Source: JACVRW01 sp963825345 (lineage in GTDB: Bacteria > Actinomycetota > Thermoleophilia > Solirubrobacterales > Thermoleophilaceae). Taken from it: a stretch of 64,000 nucleotides of DNA. The stretch lies in NCBI GenBank assembly GCA_963825345.1, contig CAWGSQ010000007.1, positions 1 through 64,000 of the forward strand. The letters are read 5' to 3'. The number at the start of each line of letters is the position of its first letter. The stretch's first letter is position 1. This document shows positions 17,523 to 27,049 of this stretch, piece after piece. The notes below the pieces were generated by a model that was not told the DNA's origin, ran no database searches, and worked only from the letters and a program-made list of their open reading frames with translations. Position numbers and translations under genes: made by a program.

Positions 17523-19474
17523 CGGGCTGCGGCTGCGCGGCGTGAGGCCGCTTCGATGCTCTCCACGTTGCGCGGGAGCACCTCGACCCGGAGGCGGTTG
17601 CCGAAGACCACGTGCAGGATCACTCCGCCGAAGCGGTCGGCGATCATGCGCGCGTCGTAGATGGCGGCCTGCACCTCACGGTCGGACACGCCGCAGGCCT
17701 CGAGGAAGCGCTCAGCGATCGTGCCGTCGAGCTCGCGAGCGGTCAGCTCGAGCTGCTCGGTGCGGAAGAGGCCGGCGGTGGCGGCGTTGGTCGGCTGGAT
17801 GACGACCGCGGCGATGTCGTCGGACATCACGCGTGCCTCCTTGTTCACTGCCTCGACCAGCCCGCGCGCGGTGGCGTCGTCGCCGAGCTCGTCGAGCAGC
17901 TCCTCGAGCCGGTCGCGGCCAAGCAGGCCACCCTCGGTACGGGCCTCGAGCAGTCCGTCGGTGAACATGGCGGCAACCGAGCCGGGCACCAGCGGCACCG
18001 TCGTCTGGCGCAGCCCGGTGCGCACGCCCACGCCGATCGGCGGGGACGAGCCGGCCGTGACGGGATCGTGCGGCTGCGGGCCGACCACAAGCGGCGCGGG
18101 GTGCCCGGCGGTTGCGTACGTAAGCGAGCCCGTCTCCGGATCGTGCACGGCCAGGAGCACGGTTGCGAAGTCTCCACCCAGGTTGTCGTCGATGACGCGG
18201 CCGGCGACCTGGAGGGCCACGCGCGGCTCGAGACCAGCCTCGAGGTAGGCGCGCAGGGTGTAGCGCATGAAGGCTGTACGGGCGAGCGCGCCGCGGCCGT
18301 GGCCGGACACATCGCCAAGGATGAAGCCCACGCGGCCGCCCGGCAGGGGCAGCACGTCGTAGAAGTCCCCGCCCGCGCCAGGGCCGTCGGCCGGGCGATA
18401 GGCGACCGAGGTGCGCAGGCCACCGACGCGGTCAGGCACCGGCGGAAGCAGCGCGCTCTGAAGGAGGCCCACCTCCTGAAGCAGGTCGCGACGCTGGCGA
18501 GCCAGCGAGCGGTTGCGCATCGTGGTGACGAGGCCGGCGAGTGCGAGAAGAATGGAGAGGACACCGGTGACCGCGAGCGCGAACTTCAGCGCGGACGGGA
18601 CCTGGTTCACGAACTGCGGGATCTCGCGGATGATCGGCGGGCCCTGCTTGGTGGGCGTGGCCTCGGTCGGGCGTGCGCGGCGATCCTTCGGATTCGCGCT
18701 GCCGTCACCGCCGTTGCGTGAGCGGCCAACCTGGTCGAAGGCCCCGGCGCCCGCGGCGGGAGCCGGCTGGAACTGGGCCTCGGTGCCGCCCACTCCGGCC
18801 ACCTGTCCCGGGTTCGGAGTGAAGGTCTGACTGCTGCCGTTGGAGCGCTGCAGGCGAAGTCGGTTGTTGACGGGCCTCTGGTTGGCACTCGGGGCCTCGG
18901 CGGGCAGCGTCACCGACGCGGGCGGAGTGCTCGTGTCGGGCGGGGGCGTCGAGCTGTTGTCGACTGGAGTCTCCGTCGCGGGGGGTGTCTGGGTGTTCCC
19001 CTGCAGAGCGGGATCCGGGTCGGCCGTGTTGCCCTTGCCGCCGGCGCCGGTCTGCTCGGGAGTGTCATTGCCCGTGTCGGGCTTGCCGTGCCCGTTGCCG
19101 TTGCCGTTGTTCCCGGTCGGGGCGGGATCGGGCTCAGGGGTCGGTGCGGGCGTGGTGCTCGTGGGCGGCTCTACCGGCTCCTCGGGATCCGGCGGGTCCC
19201 ACTTGCCTCCGCCACCACCCTTGCCCCAGGCGTTGCCGTTGCCATTTCCGTTCCCGTTGCCGTTCCCCTGAGGCTCGGGGTTGACGACTTCCTGCGCGGA
19301 GTTGTTGCCGCCCTGCCAGCCGACGTCCTTGTCCTTCTTGGCCTCGGCGCTTGCGATGGGCCCCGCGCTGCCTGCCAGGAGCACGACTGCGATTGTGCAG
19401 AAAACGGCAAGGGCCGCCAGTGCGCGGGCTGCAAGCGCCCGCGCCTCGTACGGAAGCGGGTGGAAGGGGGCCAC
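17519..19474 (-). CDS. Membrane-anchored SpoIIE/PP2C-type phosphatase
   Basis: A 651-aa protein. A signal/TM segment (LAALAVFCTIAVVLLAGSAG) is followed by ~230 residues of low-complexity Pro/Gly/Asn/Thr sequence with GN repeats, predicted outside the cell. A second TM (LKFALAVTGVLSILLALAGLV) and a short coil (RNRSLARQRRDLLQEV) lead to a PP2C SpoIIE domain (GAGGDFYDVL, GDVSGHG, TDGLLEAR, metal-binding Asps). A C-terminal ~80-residue HATPase-like or STAS-partner segment follows. Such proteins dephosphorylate anti-anti-sigma factors in partner-switching pathways. It is preceded by the cyclase gene with 19 bp between, on the same strand as the mce array. The GTG at 19474 is the start. Confidence 0.85.
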   Translation of the reverse strand: MAPFHPLPYEARALAARALAALAVFCTIAVVLLAGSAGPIASAEAKKDKDVGWQGGNNSAQEVVNPEPQGNGNGNGNGNGNAWGKGGGGGKWDPPDPEEPVEPPTSTTPAPTPEPDPAPTGNNGNGNGHGKPDTGNDTPEQTGAGGKGNTADPDPALQGNTQTPPATETPVDNSSTPPPDTSTPPASVTLPAEAPSANQRPVNNRLRLQRSNGSSQTFTPNPGQVAGVGGTEAQFQPAPAAGAGAFDQVGRSRNGGDGSANPKDRRARPTEATPTKQGPPIIREIPQFVNQVPSALKFALAVTGVLSILLALAGLVTTMRNRSLARQRRDLLQEVGLLQSALLPPVPDRVGGLRTSVAYRPADGPGAGGDFYDVLPLPGGRVGFILGDVSGHGRGALARTAFMRYTLRAYLEAGLEPRVALQVAGRVIDDNLGGDFATVLLAVHDPETGSLTYATAGHPAPLVVGPQPHDPVTAGSSPPIGVGVRTGLRQTTVPLVPGSVAAMFTDGLLEARTEGGLLGRDRLEELLDELGDDATARGLVEAVNKEARVMSDDIAAVVIQPTNAATAGLFRTEQLELTARELDGTIAERFLEACGVSDREVQAAIYDARMIADRFGGVILHVVFGNRLRVEVLPRNVESIEAASRRAAAAR

Positions 19475-19493
19475 GTGTTCTTCTTCGGCAGGA

Positions 19494-21047
19494 TCAGGCT
19501 TGAGCTTGAGCGGTCTTTGAAGACCGTCTCAAACGTTTGTCCATCTGAAGGGCCAGGGCGGAGATCGGCACGGGATCTGCCACTCCTTTCAGTGCAAACC
19601 TACCCCGAGGTTCGAGTCTTCGCGAACCATTGGACAGGAGACAGCGCGTGGCCTCGGTCAAAAGGACTATGTCGCCGGTCTCCCGGGTGAGGTGTTCCAC
19701 GCGCGCGGCGACGTTCACCGGATCGCCGATCACCGCGAATTCGAGGCGGCCACCCCCTCCCACCGAGCCAAGCACCACGGGCCCGGAGTTGATTCCAATT
19801 CCGAACCGAAACTCGTCGCCGAAGCGCTCCTCGAGCTGGCGGGCCATGTCATCGGCCGCCGCGACGGCACGGTCGGCGTGGTCGGACAGCCGGTCCGGGG
19901 CGCCGAACACGGCGAGCAGGCCATCGCCGAGGAACTTGTTCGCGTGGCCGCCGTGCTCCATCACGCACGGCACCGCGATGTCGAACAGGTCGTTGAGGAA
20001 TGTGACCGTCTCGCGCGCGCTCGAGCGCTGCGCGAACTCGGTGAAGTCGCAGACGTCGAGGATCATCACCGTGACCTCGCGCTCCTGGCCCTCGATCAGC
20101 TCGTCCTCCTGCTCGAGCACGCGCTGCGCGACGTCGGGGTCGACGTAGGCGCCGAACGCCTCGCGCAGGGCCTCGCGCTCCGAGAGCCCCTGCATCATCT
20201 CGTTGAAGCTCCCGGCGAGCTGGCCCATCTCGTCACCTGAGGTGATCGGGACCCGTGCATCGAGGTCGCCGCGCTTCACAGACTCGGTGGCCTTCAGCAG
20301 CGCGTCCACCGGCTGGATCACCGAGCGCGTGACGAGCAGCGTCAACTCGAGCGAGATCGTGAACGCCACGAGGACGGCCACCGTCACGTCCCATCCGAGG
20401 TCCTCGAGCTGCGCGCTTCCGTCGGTGGACAGGCCGCTCACCACGACACCGGTGATCACGTTGATCAGCGGTAGCGCGCCGAGCAGCTTCCAGCGCAGCG
20501 GGACACCCACCGGCGCGCCGCTGAAGTCGGCCGGGAGCTCGCCGGCGATGTCCTCCACGACCGGGCGCAGGAACTGCTCGTACGAGAAGAAGTGGAGCAC
20601 GGCCGCGTAGGCCACGGCCACGGCGGTGCCGGCGAAGATGATGAGCGCGCTGTAGGGCTCGAGGCCGGCCTCGATCGTTGCGAAGACGGAAACCGGGGCG
20701 CCGATCAGGAGGAACGGTTGCCAGCCGACCTTCAGCGTCAGCTCGCGCGGGACCTCCACGGCCGCCCGCCAGGCCTCGAGCGGATCGTCGCCGCCCTCCA
20801 TCCAGTCGATGATCGGGCGGACGCGCTTCGAGCCGTGCCACAGCATGAAGGCCGTGCTTAGTGCCACGCACACCTCGGCGAACGCGGCGATCGTCCAGAA
20901 CCTCGCGCCTGAGAGGTCCGTGTAGAGCGCGAACAGGCCGACCGTGGCGAGGCAGACGATGAACGCGGAAACGAACTCGAACGCCACGTACAGGAGGAAG
21001 TAGTTCTTCCCGAGCCGCCGATAGGCCCTGCCGAAGAGCAACGGCAT
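19494..21047 (-). CDS. Membrane class III adenylate cyclase with HAMP domain
   Basis: A 517-aa protein with about six N-terminal membrane helices, a HAMP linker (RSVIQPVDALLKATESVKRGD...GDEMGQLAGSFNEM) and a C-terminal class III catalytic domain of ~180 residues. Metal-binding Asps lie in MILDVCDFTEF, the purine-contacting Lys in NKFLGDGLLAVFG and the Asn/Arg pair in GDPVNVAARVEHL, consistent with ATP use. It makes cAMP from ATP at the membrane. The ATG at 21047 is chosen because upstream codons read as shadow of the mce gene. It begins 20 bp after the last mce gene and is followed by the SpoIIE-type phosphatase. Confidence 0.9.
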   Translation of the reverse strand: MPLLFGRAYRRLGKNYFLLYVAFEFVSAFIVCLATVGLFALYTDLSGARFWTIAAFAEVCVALSTAFMLWHGSKRVRPIIDWMEGGDDPLEAWRAAVEVPRELTLKVGWQPFLLIGAPVSVFATIEAGLEPYSALIIFAGTAVAVAYAAVLHFFSYEQFLRPVVEDIAGELPADFSGAPVGVPLRWKLLGALPLINVITGVVVSGLSTDGSAQLEDLGWDVTVAVLVAFTISLELTLLVTRSVIQPVDALLKATESVKRGDLDARVPITSGDEMGQLAGSFNEMMQGLSEREALREAFGAYVDPDVAQRVLEQEDELIEGQEREVTVMILDVCDFTEFAQRSSARETVTFLNDLFDIAVPCVMEHGGHANKFLGDGLLAVFGAPDRLSDHADRAVAAADDMARQLEERFGDEFRFGIGINSGPVVLGSVGGGGRLEFAVIGDPVNVAARVEHLTRETGDIVLLTEATRCLLSNGSRRLEPRGRFALKGVADPVPISALALQMDKRLRRSSKTAQAQA

Positions 21048-21067
21048 GGCGAGGATTGTCCCGGTTT

Positions 21068-22570
21068 CTAGTCGTTCGGGTCGGGGTCCGTGGCCGGCGG
21101 GTTGCCGGCGTTCCCGCGCGGTGCCGGGCGCAGCGGGGCGAAGCCCTTGCGCGGGCGCTCGATGAGGTGGCCGTCGTAGAGCGACGGGGGCGCCTCGAAG
21201 CACGGCGGTCGCTTGTCGTCGTGATCCTCGCCCGGCTTCACCGAATCCTGCGGGTACTTGCGCTCCCCGCCCGGGCAGTTGATGCTCTCCATGCCGCCGA
21301 AGTACAGCGCTCGGTTGTAGGCGTTCGGCTGCAGGTACGCGTTGCCGCGCGCCCAGTTAGGCGGCTCCTCGCCCCACGGGTACGCCGTGAAGTTGCGGCT
21401 GTCGGAGGTGATGCCGATCTGCGTCTGACCGCGCTGCCCGGTGCCGTAGTCGGCCGCAAGGTCGGACCCGCCGTTCGTGATGAAGCCGGCGATCGTCTGC
21501 TGGTGGAAGTTCATGTAGGACAGAATCGGGTTCAGCTCCGGGAAGAACGTGTGGAGCGCCTCGGTGAGCGGCTCGGCTTCCTGGAGCGTCTTGGTCAGCG
21601 CCGGCACGCCCGTGCGGCTCTCGCGGATCAGCGGCCCGAGGTCGCGGAACAGGCGCTCGAGATCCGGGGCGAGATCGCCGAGGTCGCGGACCGTCGGCCC
21701 GAGGTCGTCGGCGGGACCCTTCATGTCGTTCACGAGCGGGTGGGTCGAGCGCGAGAAGTCCTCGAGCCGGGCCATCGTCGCCTTGCTCTCATCAAGGAAG
21801 GTGGGGAAGATCTCGAAGGTCTCGGCCAGCGCCTCGTCGCGCGAGGCCGTGGCCTCGAACGTGCGCTTCGAGTTCACGACCAGCTCGCGCAGCGCGCCGC
21901 GGCGCTCGTTGATCGCGCCGAACACCTGGCCCGTGTTCCGCACGAGGCGGTGAACTGCCGTGTCCTGCTGGTCGAGAACGGTCATCAGCTTCGCGCCGTC
22001 CACCGCGAAGCCCTCGAAGTTCCCGAAGGCGTCGTTCAGGTCCTGCCCGCGGCCGTCCTTGATCGCGCCCGAGAGCTCCTTGACCCAATCTCTGAACGCC
22101 TGGCGGGTGTCCGGGTCGAAGGCGGTGAAGATCTCGTCGAGCTCGACGGTGTCCTGCACCTGAGCATCCTTCAGCCGCCCGCCGTCGTCGAGCATCCCGG
22201 CCGACTTGTTGCCCGGCGTCAGCTCGAGGTAGGTCTCCCCCAGCAGCGTCTTCGCCCGCAGGATCGCGCGCGAATCCTTGGGGATCGGTGCGTACGGCTC
22301 GTCGAGCTGGACCTCCACAATCGTCCGTGCTCCGCCCGTGTCCAGCTCCTTCGTCTTCACCTTGCCTACGTTCACGCCCGCCATCCGGACGTCAGCCTCC
22401 TCCGCCAGCGTCGCCGCTTCCTGCATGTGCACGGTGAAGCGATAGCCCTGGGCCTGGAGCGGAACCGAGCCGCCGAAGGCGAGCCACAGGAAGATCAGGA
22501 TTGCGAACACCGACAGCGTGAAGGCGACCATCGCGATGATGCGGCCGATGCTGGGGGTCTGCTTGATCAT
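21068..22570 (-). CDS. Mce family protein, sixth of array (MceF-like)
   Basis: A 500-aa protein with an N-terminal membrane anchor (IAMVAFTLSVFAILIFLWLAFGG). The MCE/MlaD domain at ~40-120 (YRFTVHMQEAATLAEEADVRMAGVNVGKV, LLGETYLELTPG) is followed by long helical segments and a Pro/Asp-rich tail. Mce proteins form hexameric channels that carry lipids between the membrane and cell surface. It is last in the array, and its ATG overlaps the previous gene's stop (ATGA). The C-terminal ~120 residues, with two Cys, resemble actinobacterial MceF tails. Confidence 0.88.
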   Translation of the reverse strand: MIKQTPSIGRIIAMVAFTLSVFAILIFLWLAFGGSVPLQAQGYRFTVHMQEAATLAEEADVRMAGVNVGKVKTKELDTGGARTIVEVQLDEPYAPIPKDSRAILRAKTLLGETYLELTPGNKSAGMLDDGGRLKDAQVQDTVELDEIFTAFDPDTRQAFRDWVKELSGAIKDGRGQDLNDAFGNFEGFAVDGAKLMTVLDQQDTAVHRLVRNTGQVFGAINERRGALRELVVNSKRTFEATASRDEALAETFEIFPTFLDESKATMARLEDFSRSTHPLVNDMKGPADDLGPTVRDLGDLAPDLERLFRDLGPLIRESRTGVPALTKTLQEAEPLTEALHTFFPELNPILSYMNFHQQTIAGFITNGGSDLAADYGTGQRGQTQIGITSDSRNFTAYPWGEEPPNWARGNAYLQPNAYNRALYFGGMESINCPGGERKYPQDSVKPGEDHDDKRPPCFEAPPSLYDGHLIERPRKGFAPLRPAPRGNAGNPPATDPDPND

Positions 22571-23925
22571 GGGTTCGCGCAGGCCCCGATTCCGCTGTAG
22601 AGGTCGGACAGGCCCTCCGCCTCCGCGTCCGGCACGCCGACATTCTTGGCCCCGGCTGTGAAGACGTCGCAGTTGAGGTTGAGCAAGTAGGCGCGGCGGA
22701 GCGGGCCGAGCGCGTCAGCCGTGGAGAAGAGCGAAACGGTGTTCTGGCCGACCCAGGCAAGCCAGTAGAGGTAGCTCTCGTTGCGCGCACGCTCATCCCT
22801 CGTGCAGGCGCCCTTGGTCTCGCAGTTCTCGCTGATGCCCTCCGTGCCGCCGGGGTTGTACGCGCCTATGTTGAAGAGGCGGTTGAGCCCGCGGAACGAG
22901 GTGGTGAGGTCAGGCCCTGCCTCCGCGAGGTCCTTCGACGCCGCACCGAGGTTGCGCTGGAACGGCTGCGCCTCACGTGCGAACGGCCGCACCTTCTTCT
23001 CGAGAATCGGGGCGGCCTCCTTCACGAACGGCAGCACCGCGGCGTTGGCCTCGTCGAGCTTGCGGAACGGCGGGCGCAGGGCTTCGAACGCCGGCCCCAT
23101 CTGCTTCGAGAGCGTGTCGACCTTGCCGAGCGTGCTGGCCGTCTGATTCAGCGTGCCGGGCAGCTTCGACACGAGTGCCGAGATGTTCTGGTCCTCGTCC
23201 GCGAACGCGCCGAGCGTGACGTTCGAGCTGCGCACGAGGCGGGTGATGTCCTTGTCGCTCTTGCCGAGCTCAGCCATCAGCAGGCCGTAGCGATTGATCA
23301 GGCGGCGCATGTTCTGGCGCCGGTCCGCCACCGCCCGGCTCACGCGCGCGAGGTCCTTGTGCAGGGGGCCGAGGCGCTTGAGCACCTCGCGGAGGTCGGT
23401 GCTGCGGCCGTCGAGACCCTTGCCCGCACCGGAGATCAGCAGCTTGAGGTAGTCGCGCGTGTCCGAGTCGAGCGCAGCGAGGAACTCGTCGGGGTCGATG
23501 TCGGGCAGCGTGTTCGACACCTGGATGTGCTCGCCGTCGTCCAGCGGCTTGCCCTCGCCGGGATCGACCTCGAGGAACATGTCCTTGGTGCCCGTCTTGG
23601 CTCGCAGCAGGGCGCTGGCGTCCTGACGAAGGAACCCGCGGTACTTCGGCTCGAGCTGGAGTTCCACGACGGCCTTGCCGTCCTCCAGCTCGACCTTCCC
23701 GATGTCGCCGACGCGCACGCCGGCCACCACCACGGTCTGCCCCTGCCCCGGCGTGACTGCCTGGGCGTCCGACAGCTCAGCCTTCACGGTGTAGGGCTTG
23801 TCCTCCACGAGCGGGAAGCGCAGGCGCTGCTGCGACAGGACATATGCACCGACACCGATGCCGAGCAGCACCACGCCGAGGATCGCGAGGAAGTCCGCGA
23901 GGTTCTTGCGGATCGCGGTCCTCAT
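22567..23925 (-). CDS. Mce family protein, fifth of array
   Basis: A 452-aa protein. The anchor FLAILGVVLLGIGVGAYVL follows a short basic start. The MCE domain (~40-120) has KPYTVKAELSDAQAVTPGQG and VAGVRVGDIGKV. A long alpha-helical region of roughly 200 residues follows, and the C-terminus carries four Cys (ENCETKGACTRDE, NLNCDV, GACANP) that may form disulfides outside the membrane. The ATG at 23925 is chosen because it gives a 4-bp overlap with the upstream gene and places the TM at the N-terminus. The longer open frame upstream is shadow. Confidence 0.88.
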   Translation of the reverse strand: MRTAIRKNLADFLAILGVVLLGIGVGAYVLSQQRLRFPLVEDKPYTVKAELSDAQAVTPGQGQTVVVAGVRVGDIGKVELEDGKAVVELQLEPKYRGFLRQDASALLRAKTGTKDMFLEVDPGEGKPLDDGEHIQVSNTLPDIDPDEFLAALDSDTRDYLKLLISGAGKGLDGRSTDLREVLKRLGPLHKDLARVSRAVADRRQNMRRLINRYGLLMAELGKSDKDITRLVRSSNVTLGAFADEDQNISALVSKLPGTLNQTASTLGKVDTLSKQMGPAFEALRPPFRKLDEANAAVLPFVKEAAPILEKKVRPFAREAQPFQRNLGAASKDLAEAGPDLTTSFRGLNRLFNIGAYNPGGTEGISENCETKGACTRDERARNESYLYWLAWVGQNTVSLFSTADALGPLRRAYLLNLNCDVFTAGAKNVGVPDAEAEGLSDLYSGIGACANP

Positions 23926-25457
23926 CGGCCGGCCCCCAGCTTCAGGACCTGCGCCTGACGGCGGTCGTACGCCGCGCGCTCCTTGGCCACCACCGGCAGC
24001 ACGTTGTCCACGAAGTCGCCGATCGCGTCGACGAACTGGCCGGGCGCCGGAACCGGGGCGGGCGGCTTCACCACCGCGCCATCGTGGTTCTCGAGAATCG
24101 GGAAGGCGAGGATCGGGCCGCCGGGCGCGTGCAGGTTCGGAAGCTCCTGCTCCTCGCACGGCACGTCCGGGCGGTGCGGCATCGGCTGGCTGCCGCCATC
24201 GGGCGGCGGGCCTGGCCGGACGCGGTTTCCGGGTGGGGTCAGGCCGGCATGGAAGAACTGGTTGTTGCCGTCCGAGAGACGGCTCTCACCCGAAAGGCCC
24301 GGGAACCCGCGCTGAAGCTGCGAGCGCACCTCCTGGTTGTTGTTCTCGGCCTCGTTGCCCGTCTCCGGGTTCGGGATCTTCTGGTGCATGAAGGGGACGA
24401 GCACGTTGTTCGTGCAGGCCGACAGCGCGCGGTTCTCGCGCAGGAACGGGACCGACGTGCGGTTGAACGCGACCATGTCCGGAATCGTCTGCCGCAGCAC
24501 ACGCGCCGTGCCGCGCAGCTCGTCCTCGGACATGAGCAGGCGCGCCTGGGTGATGAACGGCAGGGACGCTTCGAGCGTCTCGTCCGAGGAGCGCACCCCC
24601 GGCAGCGCGTCGTGGGCGAAGGCGCGCAGCGACGGCAGCGCCGCGTCGAGCGACTCCAGCGCCGGGTGGCCAATCCTGAGCGTGTCGCGCAGCGCCGGGA
24701 TCGACGCCGCCAATGCCTCATCCTCGCGCGCAAAGGCGGCGGCGGTCACGTTGAAGTTGGTGACGAGGTCCTTCAGCGCGCGCTCGTCGCGCACGAGCGC
24801 GCCGAACGTCTTTGCCTGCCCCTTCAGCACCCGCTGGAGGTCGTGATCCGGGTCCTGGCCGAGCGTGGCGTCGTTCGCGAGCGAGGAGTTGCGGTAGGCG
24901 GGCTCCCAGTACTTCACCGCCTGGTTGAAGCCCTCGGCGCCGCCCTCGTCGAGCCCCTTCGAGTACTCGCGCAGGAACGTCTGAAGGTCGGTCCGGGTAT
25001 CGCTCTGAAGCGCGGTGAGCACGTCGCCGAGCTGCACGGGGGCCGCCGTGTGCGTGACCGGGATCGTCTCGCCGTCGTCGAGCTCGTCGGCGTCCGGAGA
25101 GCCGGGCTCGAGGTCTACGAAGAAGTTACCCTCGAGGAAAATGCGCGGGCGGATCTTCAGCTCCGCGTCCTCCTTGATCGGCAGCGCCACGTCCTTCAGC
25201 TCCATGGTCACCATGGCGGCGCCCTCGCCCTCGTCCTCGATGGGCTCGACCTTCTTCACCTTGCCCACCTCGACGCCGGCGATCCGGACCGGCGACTTCG
25301 GCTTCAGGTTGTTCACGTCGTTGAAGGCCGCCTTGAACTCGTACGGGTTGGCGAACGGGTTCGCCTTCGTGAAGCCGAAGTACGTGAACAGCCCGACGAT
25401 GACGAGCGCCAGGATGCCTGCGCGGAAGGGGCTCATGCCGTTCGAGCGCCCGCTCAT
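23922..25457 (-). CDS. Mce family protein, fourth of array
   Basis: A 511-aa protein. The TM is near 10-27 (GILALVIVGLFTYFGF), and the MCE domain at ~38-125 has YEFKAAFNDVNNLKPKSPVR, IAGVEVGKVKKVEPIEDEGEG and RIFLEGNFFVDLEPG. Long helices follow, then a Pro-rich C-terminus. It is coupled on both sides by 4-bp overlaps. Hexamers of different Mce subunits from one operon are expected to assemble into a single tunnel, so this protein likely works with its five neighbours rather than alone. Confidence 0.88.
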   Translation of the reverse strand: MSGRSNGMSPFRAGILALVIVGLFTYFGFTKANPFANPYEFKAAFNDVNNLKPKSPVRIAGVEVGKVKKVEPIEDEGEGAAMVTMELKDVALPIKEDAELKIRPRIFLEGNFFVDLEPGSPDADELDDGETIPVTHTAAPVQLGDVLTALQSDTRTDLQTFLREYSKGLDEGGAEGFNQAVKYWEPAYRNSSLANDATLGQDPDHDLQRVLKGQAKTFGALVRDERALKDLVTNFNVTAAAFAREDEALAASIPALRDTLRIGHPALESLDAALPSLRAFAHDALPGVRSSDETLEASLPFITQARLLMSEDELRGTARVLRQTIPDMVAFNRTSVPFLRENRALSACTNNVLVPFMHQKIPNPETGNEAENNNQEVRSQLQRGFPGLSGESRLSDGNNQFFHAGLTPPGNRVRPGPPPDGGSQPMPHRPDVPCEEQELPNLHAPGGPILAFPILENHDGAVVKPPAPVPAPGQFVDAIGDFVDNVLPVVAKERAAYDRRQAQVLKLGAGR

Positions 25458-27049
25458 GGCACGTCCTTCAGGTTGTCGATGCCGAGCTCACGCGTCTTGT
25501 ACGTGCCGCCGGAGAGGCCCGGAAGGTTGTTCTCGGTGATGGAGCCGTTGGTACCGGTGCCGAACTGGCCGGGGATTGGGAGGCCCTGGGCGTTCGAGCC
25601 GTCCTGGATGTTGCCGCGCTTGTAGCGGCCCGGGCCGAGGGTGCCGTTCGGATATCCGGTCTGCCCGAGCTGGCAGTCCGCGTTCCCCTGCGCGTCGATC
25701 GCCGGGTTGTACGCGGGCGCGTAGAGGCGGAAGAGCGGCTTGCCCTGGAAGTCGTGTGCGCCCTGCGGCTTCTGGCCCTCGAGGATGTCCCACGGACGCG
25801 AGCTGGACGACGTGGCGTAGTTGTTCTGCTGGTCTGTGTTGACCTCCTTCATGTTCTGGTTGAGCACGGTCCCGCCGCCGGTTGGGCCGGACTGGACCAC
25901 GGACTGCGCCTCGCCCAGTGGGTGGACGAAGTAGTTGAGGTAGTTGCAGACGGTCTGGTAGGGCGCGATGTACTCGATCGCCGGACGCGTGACCGTGATG
26001 GCGGTGGTCAGGTCCCTCAGCGCGAGCAGGGTGTTCGGGTTCTGGAACAGGTCGTCCAGCTCGCCGAATGCCTTCTCCAAGTTCTCGTTCAGCTCCACCG
26101 TGCGCGGCAGGACGGGAGTGCCGACCTTGAAGGCGCTGTTGATGGCGGGAAGCGAGCGCGGCAGCTCCTCCGCCGCGGGCCGCAGCCGAGCGGAGAGATC
26201 GGTGAAGTCCACGAGGAACGGCTGCTGCACGCGGAACGACTTGGTCGAGACTTCCATCGTCGGCGCGCCCTTCTCGATTGTGTCCTGGAGCGCGCGCGGG
26301 TTCGCCGAGATGGCCGCGAACGTGTCCGCCATGTCCGTGAACAGCAGCGCCTGCGTGCGCGCCACCGGGGCAACCTGCTCGGACGCCCGGCCCATCTGGA
26401 GGAAGAACTGGTCGAGCTCCGTATCCGGATCGGACAGGTTCCGCATCACCGGGGTGAGCGCCTTGAAGAACGGGTTGAGCGCCTCGATCGAGCTGTTGAT
26501 GGCCCGGCCGCGGCCGGCGAAGGCGTTGCCGAAGCCGTCGGTGGCCCGCTGGATGTTGGGGCGGGTCTCGCGGTCGAACGTCGAGAACAGGTCCTCGAAC
26601 TCGAGCGGCTCGGAGGACTCCTCGACGGGCACCGTGTCGCCGGACCGCCAGGTGGCCTTGCCCGTGCCGGGCTGGAGCTCGATGTACTTGAGTCCGAGCG
26701 CCGAGCGCGGACGCACGCGGAACTGCGTGTCCTTGGAGAGCGGCTCGATCTTCTTGTCGAGGTTGAGCTCGGCAACCGCCACGCTGCGGCGCTCGCCGTT
26801 CACCATCGTGACCTGCGGCTTGACGTCCTTGACGACGCCCACCCGGAAGCCGCCGACGCGGACCTCGTTGCCCTTCACGAGCTTGCCGCCGGACGGGAGC
26901 TGGGCATTCAGGTCGTAGGTCGGGACGAACGGCAGGCCGGCGTTCGCGTTGTAGGCGATGAACACCGCCACGAGCGCGACGAGCACCGTGGCCGCGCCGA
27001 TCAGGACCGGGCTGGCTCCGACGCTGGCTGTTCCGCGGCGGCGGCTCAT
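25454..27049 (-). CDS. Mce family protein, third of array
   Basis: A 531-aa protein. The basic N-terminus MSRRRGTASVGASP precedes a TM (VLIGAATVLVALVAVFIAY). The MCE domain has TYDLNAQLPSGGKLVKGNEV, RVGGFRVGVVKDVKPQ and SALGLKYIELQPG. A helical middle is followed by a Gly/Pro/Asn-rich C-terminal ~130 residues (GTGTNGSITENNLPGLSGG), probably extracellular. It overlaps both neighbours by 4 bp. Confidence 0.88.
   Translation of the reverse strand: MSRRRGTASVGASPVLIGAATVLVALVAVFIAYNANAGLPFVPTYDLNAQLPSGGKLVKGNEVRVGGFRVGVVKDVKPQVTMVNGERRSVAVAELNLDKKIEPLSKDTQFRVRPRSALGLKYIELQPGTGKATWRSGDTVPVEESSEPLEFEDLFSTFDRETRPNIQRATDGFGNAFAGRGRAINSSIEALNPFFKALTPVMRNLSDPDTELDQFFLQMGRASEQVAPVARTQALLFTDMADTFAAISANPRALQDTIEKGAPTMEVSTKSFRVQQPFLVDFTDLSARLRPAAEELPRSLPAINSAFKVGTPVLPRTVELNENLEKAFGELDDLFQNPNTLLALRDLTTAITVTRPAIEYIAPYQTVCNYLNYFVHPLGEAQSVVQSGPTGGGTVLNQNMKEVNTDQQNNYATSSSSRPWDILEGQKPQGAHDFQGKPLFRLYAPAYNPAIDAQGNADCQLGQTGYPNGTLGPGRYKRGNIQDGSNAQGLPIPGQFGTGTNGSITENNLPGLSGGTYKTRELGIDNLKDVP

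Noticed and set aside
18840..19690. Val/Pro/Gly-rich plus-strand frames opposite the SpoIIE-type gene
   Set aside because: They are the antisense of the GN/Pro-rich linker and have no independent support.
21056..22600. 500-codon plus-strand frame across the mce array (others at 23844-25625, 25754-27064, 27433-29037)
   Set aside because: They mirror real Mce genes on the opposite strand and show no recognisable motifs. They arise from GC-biased codon positions.
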